A stretch of 60,308 nucleotides of DNA from Actinomyces timonensis DSM 23838 (GTDB lineage: Bacteria; Actinomycetota; Actinomycetes; Actinomycetales; Actinomycetaceae). Location of the stretch: positions 1 to 60,308 of the forward strand of contig NZ_JH806632.1 of the NCBI RefSeq assembly GCF_000295095.1, in the 5' to 3' direction. The position numbers and the translations under genes are program-made. How positions within the stretch are numbered: position 1 is the first letter of the stretch; every line of letters starts with the position of its first letter. Below, piece by piece: positions 1-9,870 of the stretch. Under the pieces are notes generated by a model. It made no database searches. It saw only the letters and a list, made by a program, of their open reading frames with translations, and had not been told where the DNA came from.

Positions 1-386
1 CACCAAACAAGCAGCAGCCCAGGCCAAACAAAAACACCACACAACCAACACCAACCCAACCCCACCAGCCAAAACCAGCAGAACCAGACCAGCACCAATC
101 ATGCGGCAACCCACAACACCCAACCAGGACAAAACCCAATCAAGCATCATGAGCCAAAACAATGACATAAACAAGCATGACACACTATCGAGTTCTCAAA
201 CAACACACCCACCCCAGGAAACAACCCACAAAAGCGAATCACAACCACCGAGAGGCGCAGAGGAAACAGTACAGAATGGAGCGCCTCGGATCAAACCAGA
301 AACCGGTGATCCCGATCTCGCGCCCCCTGTTCAGTTCCAGCCGGTCGGCCCCAGGATGACCCCAGTGCCGCGCTTGGCCGAGGAGT
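1..386 (-). ncRNA. rRNA operon precursor leader (upstream of a 16S gene lying outside the window)
   Basis: Read on the minus strand this stretch is GT-rich, unlike any gene nearby. At 181-205 it carries the actinobacterial rRNA-leader element GTTTGAGAACTCGATAGTG, a boxA-like antitermination and processing signal known from actinobacterial rrn leaders. A strong promoter sits directly upstream (387-415). The expected 16S rRNA 5' end is not inside the window, so it should start within some tens of bases left of base 1. Seen: motif, composition and promoter. Inferred: identity of the downstream rRNA. Apparent short reading frames here are not believable genes. Confidence 0.75.
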
Positions 387-415
387 AGATTACGTAGCAG
401 TCGTCGTGCCGTCAA
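387..415 (-). promoter_or_regulatory. Strong sigma-70-type promoter of the rRNA operon
   Basis: On the minus strand, TTGACG (410-415) and TAATCT (387-392) are separated by exactly 17 nt, close to the housekeeping sigma consensus and by far the best -35/-10 match in the window. It fires toward the rRNA leader at the left edge and starts right after the tyrS terminator hairpin. Confidence 0.8.
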
Positions 416-420
416 ATATC

Positions 421-460
421 AAGTCGGTGACGGTGCCCACATGGACACCGCCACCGACTT
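421..460 (-). terminator. Terminator hairpin after tyrS
   Basis: Inverted repeat with arms AAGTCGGTG-a-CGGTG and CACCG-c-CACCGACTT (14 bp, one mismatch) around a 10-nt loop. It begins 37 nt after the tyrS stop and ends just before the rRNA promoter. There is no long U tract, as is common in high-GC actinobacteria. Confidence 0.65.
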
Positions 461-496
461 CTCGCAGGTCAGAGAGCTACGCGCTAGCGTGCCACC

Positions 497-1759
497 TCAC
501 TTGCTGCGCGCCACGGAGAGCGTCCTGCGGCCCTTGCGCACGAGGACCACTCCCCCGGCGAGCAGGTCCGACTCAGTCACCACGGCCTCCTCATCGGTCA
601 CCTTGGCGTTGTTGAGGTAGGCCCCGCCCGCGGCGATGGTGCGGCGAGCGGCTCCACGCCCCTTCTCCAGTCCCGCGCCGACGAGCAGGTCGACGATCGT
701 CGACTCCCCCACGACGAGCTCCGCACTCGGCAGGTCCGCCGTGGCGGCCGCCATGGTGGCCTCGTCGATCCCGGTCAGGTCGCCGCGGCCCCAGAGCGCC
801 GCCGTCGCCACCTCGGCCTGCGCGAGGGCCGCCTCGCCATGGACCCAGCGCGTGACCTCGCGGGCGAGGGCCCGCTGGGCCTCGCGCGCCTTGGGATTCT
901 CCGCGACGGCGGTCGCGAGGCGCTCGATCTCGGCGCGGTCGAGGAAGGTGAACACCTTGAGGAAGCGCACGACGTCGTCGTCATCGACCTGGAGCCAGAA
1001 CTGGTAGAAGGCGTAGGGGCTGAGCATCTCGGGGTTGAGCCAGATGGCGCCCCCCTCGGTCTTGCCGAACTTCGTGCCGTCGGACTTGGTGATGAGCGGG
1101 TTCGTCATGATGTGGACGGAGGCGCCCTCGACCTTGTGGATGAGGTCCATGCCTCCCACGAGGTTGCCCCACTGGTCGTTCCCACCGACCTCGAGGGTGC
1201 AGCCGTAGCGGCGGAAGAGCTCGAGGTAGTCGTTGGCCTGGAGGATCTGGTAACTGAACTCTGTGTAGGAGATGCCCTCCTCGCTGGCCAGGCGGCGGGC
1301 GACGATGTCCTTGGAGAGCATGGTGCCCATTCGGAAGTACTTGCCGAGGTCGCGCAGCAGGCCGATGGCGGTCAGCTCACCGGTCCAGTCGAGGTTGTTG
1401 ACGATGCGCGCGGAGTTGTCCCCCTCGAAGTCGAGGAGGTTCTCGAGCTGGGCCTGCAGGGAGCGCGCCCATCCGGCGACGACCTCGGGAGTGTTGAGCG
1501 TCCGCTCCCCCTTGTCACGTGGGTCGCCCACGAGTCCGGTGGCTCCGCCGACGAGCGCGAGCGGGTGGTGCCCGGCCATCTGGAGGTGGCGCATGACCTT
1601 GACGGCGACGAGGTGGCCGTGGTGGAGGGACGGGGCGGTGGGGTCGAAGCCGCAATAGAAGGTGAGCTGGCCGTCGGTGAGCGCCGCGCGGAGCGCGTCG
1701 ATGTCGGTGTGCTGGGCGATGAGCCCACGCCACTGCAGCTCGTCCAGGATGTCGGTCAC
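497..1759 (-). CDS. tyrS: Tyrosyl-tRNA synthetase
   Basis: Class I aminoacyl-tRNA synthetase that charges tRNA-Tyr in the cytosol. The 420-residue product has the HIGH-type motif HHGHL at about residues 46-50, the substrate region GGNDQWGN, the catalytic KFGKT signature and a C-terminal S4 RNA-binding domain (ARRTIAAGGAYLNNAKV). The GTG start at 1759 gives the family N-terminus TDILDELQWRGLIAQ and has GGAAGG upstream; an in-frame ATG at 1777 would add six residues (MEGNRT) but lacks a clear ribosome-binding site. A terminator and then an rRNA operon follow, a tyrS-rrn neighbourship seen in other actinobacteria. Confidence 0.96.
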   Translation of the reverse strand: MTDILDELQWRGLIAQHTDIDALRAALTDGQLTFYCGFDPTAPSLHHGHLVAVKVMRHLQMAGHHPLALVGGATGLVGDPRDKGERTLNTPEVVAGWARSLQAQLENLLDFEGDNSARIVNNLDWTGELTAIGLLRDLGKYFRMGTMLSKDIVARRLASEEGISYTEFSYQILQANDYLELFRRYGCTLEVGGNDQWGNLVGGMDLIHKVEGASVHIMTNPLITKSDGTKFGKTEGGAIWLNPEMLSPYAFYQFWLQVDDDDVVRFLKVFTFLDRAEIERLATAVAENPKAREAQRALAREVTRWVHGEAALAQAEVATAALWGRGDLTGIDEATMAAATADLPSAELVVGESTIVDLLVGAGLEKGRGAARRTIAAGGAYLNNAKVTDEEAVVTESDLLAGGVVLVRKGRRTLSVARSK

Positions 1760-1919
1760 GGTCCTGTTGCCTTCCATGGGTTTGAGCCGGCCTCGAGTGG
1801 GGCGACGGCGCCGGGCGCGCGCCTCGGCGGCGCTAGTCTGCCACGACGTCGGCGCGGCCCCGCTCCGCCGTCCGTCCGAGACCGCCTCAGAGCATCTCAG
1901 GCGCGCGGATCGCGCGCGC

Positions 1920-2348
1920 TCAGGGCGCTGGAGCAGGAGGGAGGCCGTCCGGCGTCGAGTGCGCACCCGGCGACAGCACGCGGACACCCATATGGTGTGC
2001 CGAGTCGATCAGGCGTTTGTCGTAGGTGACGAGATGGGTGGCGCCGCAGCGGATCGCGGACGCCAGGTGCAGGGCATCCAATGAGCGCAGGTTGGCCCCT
2101 CCCACGAGCCCGGCCTCCGTGTAAAGAGAGCGGGGCATGTCATTGAGCGAGACCCCCTCCAGGAACTCGGTGACAGCTCCTTGAGAGAGGTAGGGGCTTC
2201 GCGAGGCGGCCCGGCGCAGCTCAGTCTCGAGCAGAAGGGCGCTGACGAGATCAGCGCTCTCGGCATCGATCAGTCCCGCGAGTGTTGCTGACTCAGATTC
2301 CTCGACGAGGAGCTTGAGGGCTGCCGAGGTATCGAGGTACCACGTCAT
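1920..2348 (-). CDS. vapC: VapC-type PIN-domain toxin ribonuclease
   Basis: A 142-residue PIN-domain protein. The metal-binding acidic residues of the fold are present: Asp in WYLDTSAALK near the N-terminus, Glu in LLLETELRR, Asp in SLDALHLASA and Asp in TYDKRL. Such toxins are Mg-dependent RNases that cleave tRNA or mRNA when the antitoxin is degraded. The ATG overlaps the antitoxin stop by 4 nt (ATGA), the usual coupled arrangement. The C-terminal tail (about 10 residues, Pro/Ala-rich) looks like drift past the domain. The RNA target cannot be told from sequence. Confidence 0.88.
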   Translation of the reverse strand: MTWYLDTSAALKLLVEESESATLAGLIDAESADLVSALLLETELRRAASRSPYLSQGAVTEFLEGVSLNDMPRSLYTEAGLVGGANLRSLDALHLASAIRCGATHLVTYDKRLIDSAHHMGVRVLSPGAHSTPDGLPPAPAP

Positions 2349-2599
2349 CGGTCGTCCCGGATCGCTGCGAGGAGTTCCTCCGTGCTCTCCTCAAGGCGAA
2401 CTCGCCCGAGATCGGAGAACCTGAGGCGACGCGTCGCGGGCTTGACGCATCTGAGGTCGCCATCGGTGGGCACCGGGGACAGTCGCGCGACTGGGACTCC
2501 TCGCCGAGTCACCGTCATCTCCTCACCGGCCTCCACGCGGCGTAGGACAGCGGAACTGTCATTCCGAAGCTCCCGCTGGCTGATCTGCGCAGTTCTCAC
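2345..2599 (-). CDS. vapB: VapB-type antitoxin, Phd/YefM-like
   Basis: An 84-residue antitoxin. The N-terminus (ISQRELRNDSSAVLRRVEAGEEMTV, with TRRGVPVARL following) matches the Phd/YefM DNA-binding fold: a helix followed by the RRG-P-A-L strand. The C-terminal acidic helix (RLEESTEELLAAIRDD) would bind and neutralise the PIN toxin. The GTG start at 2599 lies 6 nt after a TACGAT -10 hexamer, so the mRNA is probably leaderless. The promoter contains a tandem 10-bp repeat expected to be the operator for autorepression by VapBC. Confidence 0.85.
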   Translation of the reverse strand: MRTAQISQRELRNDSSAVLRRVEAGEEMTVTRRGVPVARLSPVPTDGDLRCVKPATRRLRFSDLGRVRLEESTEELLAAIRDDR

Positions 2600-2605
2600 G
2601 AGTTA

Positions 2606-2628
2606 ATCGTAGCATCATGTAGCATCTT
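2606..2628 (-). promoter_or_regulatory. vapBC promoter -10 and tandem 10-bp operator repeat
   Basis: On the plus strand GTAGCATCAT and GTAGCATCTT occur head to tail at 2609-2618 and 2619-2628 and overlap the minus-strand -10 hexamer TACGAT (2606-2611). One helical turn between copies fits cooperative binding of an antitoxin dimer. Autorepression is inferred. Confidence 0.5.
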
Positions 2629-2663
2629 GCCGACGAGGTCAGGCAGGCGAGACGCCCGACGCC

Positions 2664-3263
2664 TCAGCAGTCCCAGATAAGGGTGTACCGGTAGTAGAAG
2701 CGGCGCCGGATGCGGGCGCCCGGGAGGAGCCGCCCAGCCGCCTCCCGGATCTCGTCGAGGGAGTCGCGGGGCCGGGTGGTGGGCACGCCGATGTCGGGGG
2801 TCTCGCGGTGCCAGGCGCTCGCGAAGCGGATCGGCACGGCGCTCAGCCCTGAGAGGATCCAGTCCTTGGCGCTCTTGTTGGCGGCCAGCCCGACGACGAT
2901 GAGCCGGCCGCCCGGCGCCACGAGCCCCGCGAGGCGCTTCAGCCCTGCCTCCAGCGGGAGATGGTGGAGGGCGGCCACGCAGGTGACCGTCTGGAAGGTC
3001 CCCAGGCACCGGGTGGAGGTCACGTCCATGATGCTGGCGCTGAACACCATCGCGTTCGCGGTCCTGGACAACCGGGCACGCGCGCGCTCCACCGTGGCGG
3101 CATGGGACTCAACGCCCACGACCTCATCGCAGACTCCCGCGAGGCGCTCGAGGAGCAGTCCATCCCCACAGCCGACGTCGAGCACCCGGCCGCCCCTGGT
3201 GGCGGCGTCGGCGACGATCTCGTCGTGGAAGGCGGTGTTGTGGTTCCAGTACTGCTCGGGCAT
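2664..3263 (-). CDS. Class I SAM-dependent methyltransferase
   Basis: A 199-residue Rossmann-fold methyltransferase. The SAM-binding motif I is RVLDVGCGDGLLLERL at about residues 26-41, the acidic residue after strand 2 is in VVGVESH, and the post-motif region CVAALHHLPL resembles small-molecule methyltransferases. The substrate is unknown. Its ATG shares one base with the stop of the DNA glycosylase gene upstream (TGATG), so the two are likely translationally coupled, which might hint at nucleic-acid or general housekeeping use but does not prove it. Confidence 0.85.
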   Translation of the reverse strand: MPEQYWNHNTAFHDEIVADAATRGGRVLDVGCGDGLLLERLAGVCDEVVGVESHAATVERARARLSRTANAMVFSASIMDVTSTRCLGTFQTVTCVAALHHLPLEAGLKRLAGLVAPGGRLIVVGLAANKSAKDWILSGLSAVPIRFASAWHRETPDIGVPTTRPRDSLDEIREAAGRLLPGARIRRRFYYRYTLIWDC

Positions 3264-3988
3264 CAGGTTCCTCCTGAGGCGGCTCGCCGGCTCTTGGAGC
3301 GCCGGGGAGCGGCCGCTTTGTAGGGCGAGACCGTGGGCTCGCCGTCGATCCAGAAACGCCAGGGATAGTCCTCGCCGCCACCGGGGCCCGCGACTCCCGT
3401 GCGCGGGCCCGTGCGGACGCTCTCAGGGGCGGGGACGGCTTCGGGGGTGGCCAGGGCGAGGCTGACGCGCGAGCCGGGAGCGCCCAGCGCGGTGCCGTCG
3501 TCGAGGCGGGTGAGCCCCAGGGCGGCGCACAGGCGCGCGGGTCCCCGCGCGAGGTCGCGGTCGTGGCGCGCCTTGGGCCGGCGGGCGCGCGCGAGGTCCA
3601 GGCCCTCGAGCACCTCGCCGGCGCGCAGCAGGACGGCCCGTGAGTTCCCCTCGGGCCCGGTGACCACGTTGAGGCAGTGGTGCATGCCGTAGGTGAAGTA
3701 GACGTAGATGATGCCGCCCGCGCGGAACATCGAGGCGTTGCGGGCGGTGGGGCCCCGGTAGGCGTGGGAGCCGGGGTCCTTCTCGCCCCGGTAGGCCTCC
3801 ACCTCCGTGATCCGCACGGCGACGGTGCCCTCGGCGTCGGTGGCGGAGAAGACCGCGCCGAGCAGGCGCGGCGCCGCGTCCAAGGAGTCGAGTGCCAGCA
3901 CCCTGGCGGTCTGCGCGGGCAGGGCGCTGTCCCGCCCGCGGTCCTCGGGCGCGACGGGCTCGACGGCCCGGGTTGGCGCGGCGGGCAT
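3263..3988 (-). CDS. 3-methyladenine DNA glycosylase (AAG/Mpg family)
   Basis: Base-excision repair glycosylase that removes alkylated purines. The 241-residue protein carries the family core ITEVEAYRGEKDPGSHAYRG (the Glu of EVEAY is the general base), the T-ARNASMF segment and the strand YVYFTYGMHHCLNVV. The ATG at 3988 overlaps the argH stop region (argH ends at 3990), and the stop overlaps the methyltransferase start. About 30 N-terminal residues before LALDSLDAAPRLLG are not conserved. The C-terminal Lys/Arg-rich tail is short and variable. Confidence 0.93.
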   Translation of the reverse strand: MPAAPTRAVEPVAPEDRGRDSALPAQTARVLALDSLDAAPRLLGAVFSATDAEGTVAVRITEVEAYRGEKDPGSHAYRGPTARNASMFRAGGIIYVYFTYGMHHCLNVVTGPEGNSRAVLLRAGEVLEGLDLARARRPKARHDRDLARGPARLCAALGLTRLDDGTALGAPGSRVSLALATPEAVPAPESVRTGPRTGVAGPGGGEDYPWRFWIDGEPTVSPYKAAAPRRSKSRRAASGGT

Positions 3989-3989
3989 G

Positions 3990-5537
<1,548 letters not shown>

Positions 5538-6884
5538 TCACTCCCGGGGGTCCTCTTTGATATCGGTCTGGGTGGGCCTCTCAGCCGTTTTGACCATGAG
5601 CCGGTGCAGCCCCAGCCAGGTGCCGATGGCGCAGGCGACCATCCAGTTCCCCTCGGACAGGAGCCGCGACTCCGTGAGCGCCTGGATCGCCAGCGCCGTG
5701 GACACCAGGAGCGGCAGCAGCACCGACGGCGCTGAGTCGAGGTAGAGCAGGGCGAGCCGCCCGGTGCGCACGAGAAGAAGGAGCACGACGGTCACAATGA
5801 GGACGAATCCGACGATGCCCGTCTGGAAGAGCGCCTCGAGGTAGGCGTTGTGCGCGCTCATGGTGGGGGTGCCGTCGGGGCGGACCACGAGATTCTGGAA
5901 GACCGGGAGCCAGGGCTGCCAGTACATGACCCACCCCCACCCCAGGATGGAGTGCTGCTGCCACAGGTCGATGACGCGCTCCCAGATGATCGCCCGCCCC
6001 GACATGTCCGGGCTGCGGTTGAGGAGCATAGCGAGGTCGTGGCGGAAGAGGAGCGCCACCAGCCCGAGCAGCAGGCAGGCGCCAGCCGTGCGCAGGATCG
6101 CCTGGTAGCGCTGGTCTCGGGGCACGTGCCGCAGCCACCACAGGACCACGGCGAGCACCGCGCAGATGACCGCCGCCACGGTCACTGTGGCGGACCGGGT
6201 CAGGATGAGCGTGAGGACTGAGAGAGAGGACCACACGACGAGGTGGGACCGGCTGATCTGCCGGTCCCGCCATCGCACGACCACGCAGATGAGGGCGAGC
6301 AGGGCGATGAAGGCGAGCGGATTGCGGTTGCCGACGATCCCCTGGATCGGCCCGCCCCGGAGGAGGCGGTCCTCGCTCCAGAAGTAGGAGATGGGCACAC
6401 TCTCCCAGCCGCGCATGTAGAGGGGGACGAGGGGATGCTTGAGAACGAGGGCCACATAGGCCTCGAGGGCCAGGCTCAGCGCGATGGTGGCCTCGAGGGA
6501 GCGGCCCAGGGCGACGGTGAGCTGGCGCAGGGACAGGGCGCAGGCCAGGAGAATGCCCGCCGCGGTGGTGGCCACCATGAGGGCTGAGGCGAGAAGGGTC
6601 TCATCGGGGAACTGGGTCCAGGCGATACTGGCCACGCACCACAGGCAGTAGGCGCATGTCGCGGGGGGCAGCGCCCTCCACACGATCCGATGGCCCTCGA
6701 GGCGGAAGGCCACGTACAGGGCGATCCCGCTGATCGCGGCGATGATGCCGAAGGGCATCCAGCCGACGACGTTGCGGATCCCCTGCCCGGAGAAAGTCAG
6801 GAAGAAGGCCCACACGGCGAGGCCGGGGATGACCGAGCGCCCATGGGCGCGCCCCGCGGGGGCATCGATCTCCTCACGCTGCAT
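5538..6884 (-). CDS. O-antigen ligase / Wzy-type polymerase-like membrane protein
   Basis: A 448-residue polytopic membrane protein with about ten to twelve hydrophobic segments. The large extracytoplasmic loop and following motif SGRAIIWERVIDLWQQHSILGWG-like region (about residues 275-297) plus MSAHNAYLEALFQTGIVGF match the Wzy_C/WaaL domain, where a conserved Arg and His act in transfer of a lipid-linked glycan. In a Gram-positive the likely role is polymerisation or ligation of a surface polysaccharide. It ends exactly where argH begins, but no other glycan gene is adjacent; the exopolysaccharide operon lies at 49-57 kb. Specific substrate unknown. Confidence 0.85.
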   Translation of the reverse strand: MQREEIDAPAGRAHGRSVIPGLAVWAFFLTFSGQGIRNVVGWMPFGIIAAISGIALYVAFRLEGHRIVWRALPPATCAYCLWCVASIAWTQFPDETLLASALMVATTAAGILLACALSLRQLTVALGRSLEATIALSLALEAYVALVLKHPLVPLYMRGWESVPISYFWSEDRLLRGGPIQGIVGNRNPLAFIALLALICVVVRWRDRQISRSHLVVWSSLSVLTLILTRSATVTVAAVICAVLAVVLWWLRHVPRDQRYQAILRTAGACLLLGLVALLFRHDLAMLLNRSPDMSGRAIIWERVIDLWQQHSILGWGWVMYWQPWLPVFQNLVVRPDGTPTMSAHNAYLEALFQTGIVGFVLIVTVVLLLLVRTGRLALLYLDSAPSVLLPLLVSTALAIQALTESRLLSEGNWMVACAIGTWLGLHRLMVKTAERPTQTDIKEDPRE

Positions 6885-7103
6885 TGTTCTTCCGTGTCTG
6901 TTGGTCCTGCTCCGAGCGCTCCAGCGGGCGATGCCAGACGACGGAGCACCTCAGATGTTAGCCCCACAGCGCCCCTCGGCGCCGCCCGCCCAGCGACGTG
7001 GTGATGACGATGCCGGGCCCTGCCGTCTCCTGGCTTGGTTGTTCGTTATGCCACCCTCCTTGAGAGGCTGGACGAATAGCCGACAATGGAGGAGACTATG
7101 ATT
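6885..7103. promoter_or_regulatory. Divergent intergenic region
   Basis: Holds the 5' regions of the minus-strand ligase-like gene and the plus-strand lipoprotein gene. TAACAT at 6955-6960 (minus strand) is a possible -10 for the ligase gene, and TTGAGA at 7060-7065 (plus) a possible -35 for the lipoprotein. Neither is convincing alone. No RNA gene or conserved structure was recognised. Confidence 0.3.
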
Positions 7104-7835
7104 ATGAGCAACGACGCCATGACCAGCAGGAATCATTGTCCGCGCACCGCCTCATCAAAGCTTCGCACTGGCACCCGTGTGATCGGCGCGCTTGTCCTTC
7201 TCCTCACGCCCGGCGTCGCCGTCACGGCCTGTGGGGACTCCTCCTCAGGCGGGGCGGCGGAGTCGCCCAGCGCGTCCGCTCCCGCGCCGTCGGACGCGGG
7301 GGGCGCGTCCGCCGCGGAGCCGAGCGGAGGCGCCTCGATGGCCGCGCCGACAGGCCCCGGTCCGGGAAGCGCTATGCCGACAAGTTCCGACGCGGCGTTC
7401 CCCGCGCCGGACGGGGCGACGAGCCCGCATTATTTCATTTCAGCGGACGGGAACGTCGCCTGCACCTTCTCCCAGATCCATTCCCCGCAGGGAAGCTATC
7501 TCTGCCAGGTCGCCCCGGGAGTGACAGCCTCGTGGTCGCCTGAGACACCGCTTCCAGCCCCCACGGGCGACGGCGCATGCGACCCCAAATGGCAACCGAT
7601 CTTCTACGCCGAGTCCGACGGCGCTGGCATGCAGTGCCACGGCGGCGATCAGGCGATCAACGCCACCACCATCGGATCCGGCGAGTCCGTGGTGAACGGC
7701 AACAGCGCCTGCACGGTCCACGACGGCGCGGTCACCTGCTGGGACACAGTGACCGGCAATTCCTTCGCGCTGTCCCCCATGGGCTACCAGTTCGGCAACC
7801 AGGGAGCGATCTCACCCGACGCCTTCACCTGGTGA
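7104..7835 (+). CDS. Secreted lipoprotein of unknown function
   Basis: A 243-residue predicted lipoprotein: hydrophobic signal segment VIGALVLLLTPGVAV, lipobox VTAC with the lipidated Cys near residue 43, then a Ser/Ala/Pro/Gly-rich linker of about 60 residues and a C-terminal domain of about 130 residues with six or so Cys (including CTFSQIH, YLCQVAPG, GDGACDP, GMQCHGG, SACTVHDGAVTCWD), which suggests disulfides outside the cell. The ATG at 7104 has a perfect GGAGGAG 9 nt upstream (7088-7094), which favours it over the in-frame ATGs at 7086 and 7098. Function not recognised; similar Cys-patterned domains occur in other actinobacterial lipoproteins. Confidence 0.82.
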   Translation: MSNDAMTSRNHCPRTASSKLRTGTRVIGALVLLLTPGVAVTACGDSSSGGAAESPSASAPAPSDAGGASAAEPSGGASMAAPTGPGPGSAMPTSSDAAFPAPDGATSPHYFISADGNVACTFSQIHSPQGSYLCQVAPGVTASWSPETPLPAPTGDGACDPKWQPIFYAESDGAGMQCHGGDQAINATTIGSGESVVNGNSACTVHDGAVTCWDTVTGNSFALSPMGYQFGNQGAISPDAFTW

Positions 7836-7857
7836 TCGCCGGCGCCTTGCCCGCATG

Positions 7858-7903
7858 TGGTGGTGGGGCCGCCCAGAGATCCCCCTGAGCGGCCCCACCA
7901 CCA
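7858..7903. terminator. Bidirectional terminator between the lipoprotein gene and argG
   Basis: Perfect 15-bp inverted repeat, arms TGGTGGTGGGGCCGC (7858-7872) and GCGGCCCCACCACCA (7889-7903), loop 16 nt, between convergent genes ending at 7835 and 7946. No U tract in either direction. Confidence 0.75.
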
Positions 7904-7945
7904 TGACTGCCCGCCGTGCTGGCGGAGAGCGTCCGCGCTCGGGTC

Positions 7946-9169
7946 TTAGAAGCCGGTGCCCTCGCCGAGGCGCTCGGCCCTGGCGGCGGCGAGCTTGGGC
8001 TGCATGCCATAGATCTCGATGAACCCGCGTGAGGACGACTGGTCGAAGGTGTCGCCCGTGTCGTAGGTCGCCAGGTTGAAGTCGTAGAGGCCGGTCTCGC
8101 TGCGGCGGCCGTTGACAGTGGCGCGCCCGCCGTGGAGGACCATGCGGATATCGCCGCTGACATAGTGCTGGGTCTCCTCGATGAAGGCGTCGAGGGAGCG
8201 CTTGAGCGGCGAGTACCACTGCGCCTCGTAGACGAGCTCGCCCCAGGTCTGCTCGATCTGGCGCTTGTAGCGGCGCTGGAGGCGCTCGAGGGTCACCGCC
8301 TCCAGGGCCCGGTGGGCCTCGATGAGGATGACGGCGCCGGGCGCCTCGTAGATCTCCCGCGACTTGATGCCCACGAGCCGGTCCTCGACCATGTCGATGC
8401 GGCCGATCCCCTGGGCCCCTCCCCTGCGGTTGAGCTCCTGGACGGCCTGGAGCGGGGTGACGGCGGCGCCGTCGATCGCCACGGGCAGGCCCTCATTGAA
8501 GGTGATGATGACCTCGTCGGGCAGGGGCGGGTAGGTGGGGTCATCGGTGTAGGTGTAGATGTCCTTCGTCGGAGCGTTCCACAGGTCCTCCAGGAAGCCG
8601 GTCTCGATGGCGCGCCCCCACACGTTCTGGTCGATGGAGAAGGGGTTGTGCTTCGTGGTCTCGATGGGGAGGCTGTGCTTCTCCGCGTAGTCGATGGCGA
8701 CGTCGCGCGTCAGGGCGAGGTCGCGCACCGGGGACAGGCAGTCCATGTCCGGGGCCATGGAGGTGATGGCGACCTCGAAGCGGACCTGGTCGTTGCCCTT
8801 GCCCGTGCAGCCGTGGGCCACCGTCGAGGCGCCGAACTCGCGGGCGGCGCGAACGAGGTGCTTGGCGATGACCGGCCGGGAGAGCGCCGAGACGAGCGGG
8901 TAGGTTCCCTCGTAGAGCGCGTTGGCCTTGAGCGCGGGCATGCAGTACTCGGTGGCGAACTCGTCGCGGGCGTCGGCGACGTAGGCCTCGACGGCGCCGC
9001 AGTCGAGCGCGCGCTGGCGGATGACATCGAGATCCTCGCCTCCCTGCCCGACGTCGACCGAGACGGTGACCACCTCTCGGCCGGTCTGCTCTCCGATCCA
9101 GCCGATGGCGACGGAGGTATCCAGCCCGCCGGAGTAGGCCAGGACGACGCGATCAGTGTTCTTCTTCAT
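7946..9169 (-). CDS. argG: Argininosuccinate synthase
   Basis: Joins citrulline and aspartate with ATP to argininosuccinate. The 407-residue protein starts [20 protein letters not shown] with the ATP-pyrophosphatase P-loop AYSGGLDTS at residues 10-18; [13 protein letters not shown] and the substrate-binding region [13 protein letters not shown] are also present. The ATG at 9169 is preceded by GGAGA at suitable spacing. Downstream of argR by about 100 nt, in the same direction, so it may be read from the argC operon or its own promoter. I saw no second ARG-box-like palindrome in this gap. Confidence 0.97.
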   Translation of the reverse strand: MKKNTDRVVLAYSGGLDTSVAIGWIGEQTGREVVTVSVDVGQGGEDLDVIRQRALDCGAVEAYVADARDEFATEYCMPALKANALYEGTYPLVSALSRPVIAKHLVRAAREFGASTVAHGCTGKGNDQVRFEVAITSMAPDMDCLSPVRDLALTRDVAIDYAEKHSLPIETTKHNPFSIDQNVWGRAIETGFLEDLWNAPTKDIYTYTDDPTYPPLPDEVIITFNEGLPVAIDGAAVTPLQAVQELNRRGGAQGIGRIDMVEDRLVGIKSREIYEAPGAVILIEAHRALEAVTLERLQRRYKRQIEQTWGELVYEAQWYSPLKRSLDAFIEETQHYVSGDIRMVLHGGRATVNGRRSETGLYDFNLATYDTGDTFDQSSSRGFIEIYGMQPKLAAARAERLGEGTGF

Positions 9170-9267
9170 GAGGGATCTCCATGGGAGGGGTTGTGCCGGT
9201 GGACCGGCCTGTCGGTTGATGGGGCGCGCGGGGCGGGGCGCCGTGGGCGGTCGGGTTGGGGCGGCTC

Positions 9268-9870
9268 TCAGCGCCGTCCCGCTGGATCGGCCAGGGCCAG
9301 GAGGTGGGTGGCCACTCGGGCGGCGGTCTCCTCTGAGCGGGAGATGACCAGGACGGTGTCGTCGCCGGCGATGCAGCCGAGGACCCCGGGGAGCATCGCG
9401 TCGTCGACGGCGCTGGCCAGCAGCTGGGCCGATGCCGCGGGGGTGCGCAGGACGAGCTGCCCGCCGGACCACTCGGCCGTGACGAGGAGGTCGGCGCACC
9501 AGCGGGTCAGGCGGGGCGTCGTGTACGGGGCCAGGTCGTTCTCGTCCGCGCCCTCGGCCACCGCCTGCGCCGCCCGGAGCTGGCCGGGGGCGCCGGCCTC
9601 GGGGACGGAGTAGACGAGGGCGCCGTCGCATGCGCGGATCTTCGTGGCGCGCAGCTCGACGAGGTCACGGGACAGGGTGGCCTGGGTGGTGCTCACGCCG
9701 CGCTCGGCCAGGGCCTCGCGCAGCTCGGCCTGGGAGCGGATCTGGGAGTGGCCCAGGACCTGGCGAATGAGGGCGTGCCTGGCGGCCTTCGTCGCTGGCG
9801 CCGCGGGGGCGGCTTGGGGCGACTCAGCGCTGGCCGCGGCCGGGCCCGGGGCGGTCATGCGCTCAGTCAT
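9268..9870 (-). CDS. argR: Arginine repressor
   Basis: A 200-residue ArgR/AhrC-family transcription factor. The N-terminal winged helix ([22 protein letters not shown]... with the recognition helix near [18 protein letters not shown]) is followed by the C-terminal hexamerisation and arginine-binding domain ([26 protein letters not shown]). Preceded by a nonconserved Ala/Pro-rich stretch of about 25 residues. The start overlaps the argD stop by 8 nt. It would repress the operon from the palindromes upstream of argC. An ATG at 9858 is an alternative start. Confidence 0.95.
   Translation of the reverse strand: MTERMTAPGPAAASAESPQAAPAAPATKAARHALIRQVLGHSQIRSQAELREALAERGVSTTQATLSRDLVELRATKIRACDGALVYSVPEAGAPGQLRAAQAVAEGADENDLAPYTTPRLTRWCADLLVTAEWSGGQLVLRTPAASAQLLASAVDDAMLPGVLGCIAGDDTVLVISRSEETAARVATHLLALADPAGRR

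Noticed and set aside
101-388. 95-residue open frame with Gln/Thr/Pro-rich product at the left edge
   Set aside because: It lies opposite the rRNA leader, has no ribosome-binding site, and its odd composition comes from the GT-rich minus-strand leader.
2596-3009. 137-codon minus-strand frame overlapping the methyltransferase
   Set aside because: Frame-shifted shadow of the methyltransferase with a Pro/Arg-rich product.
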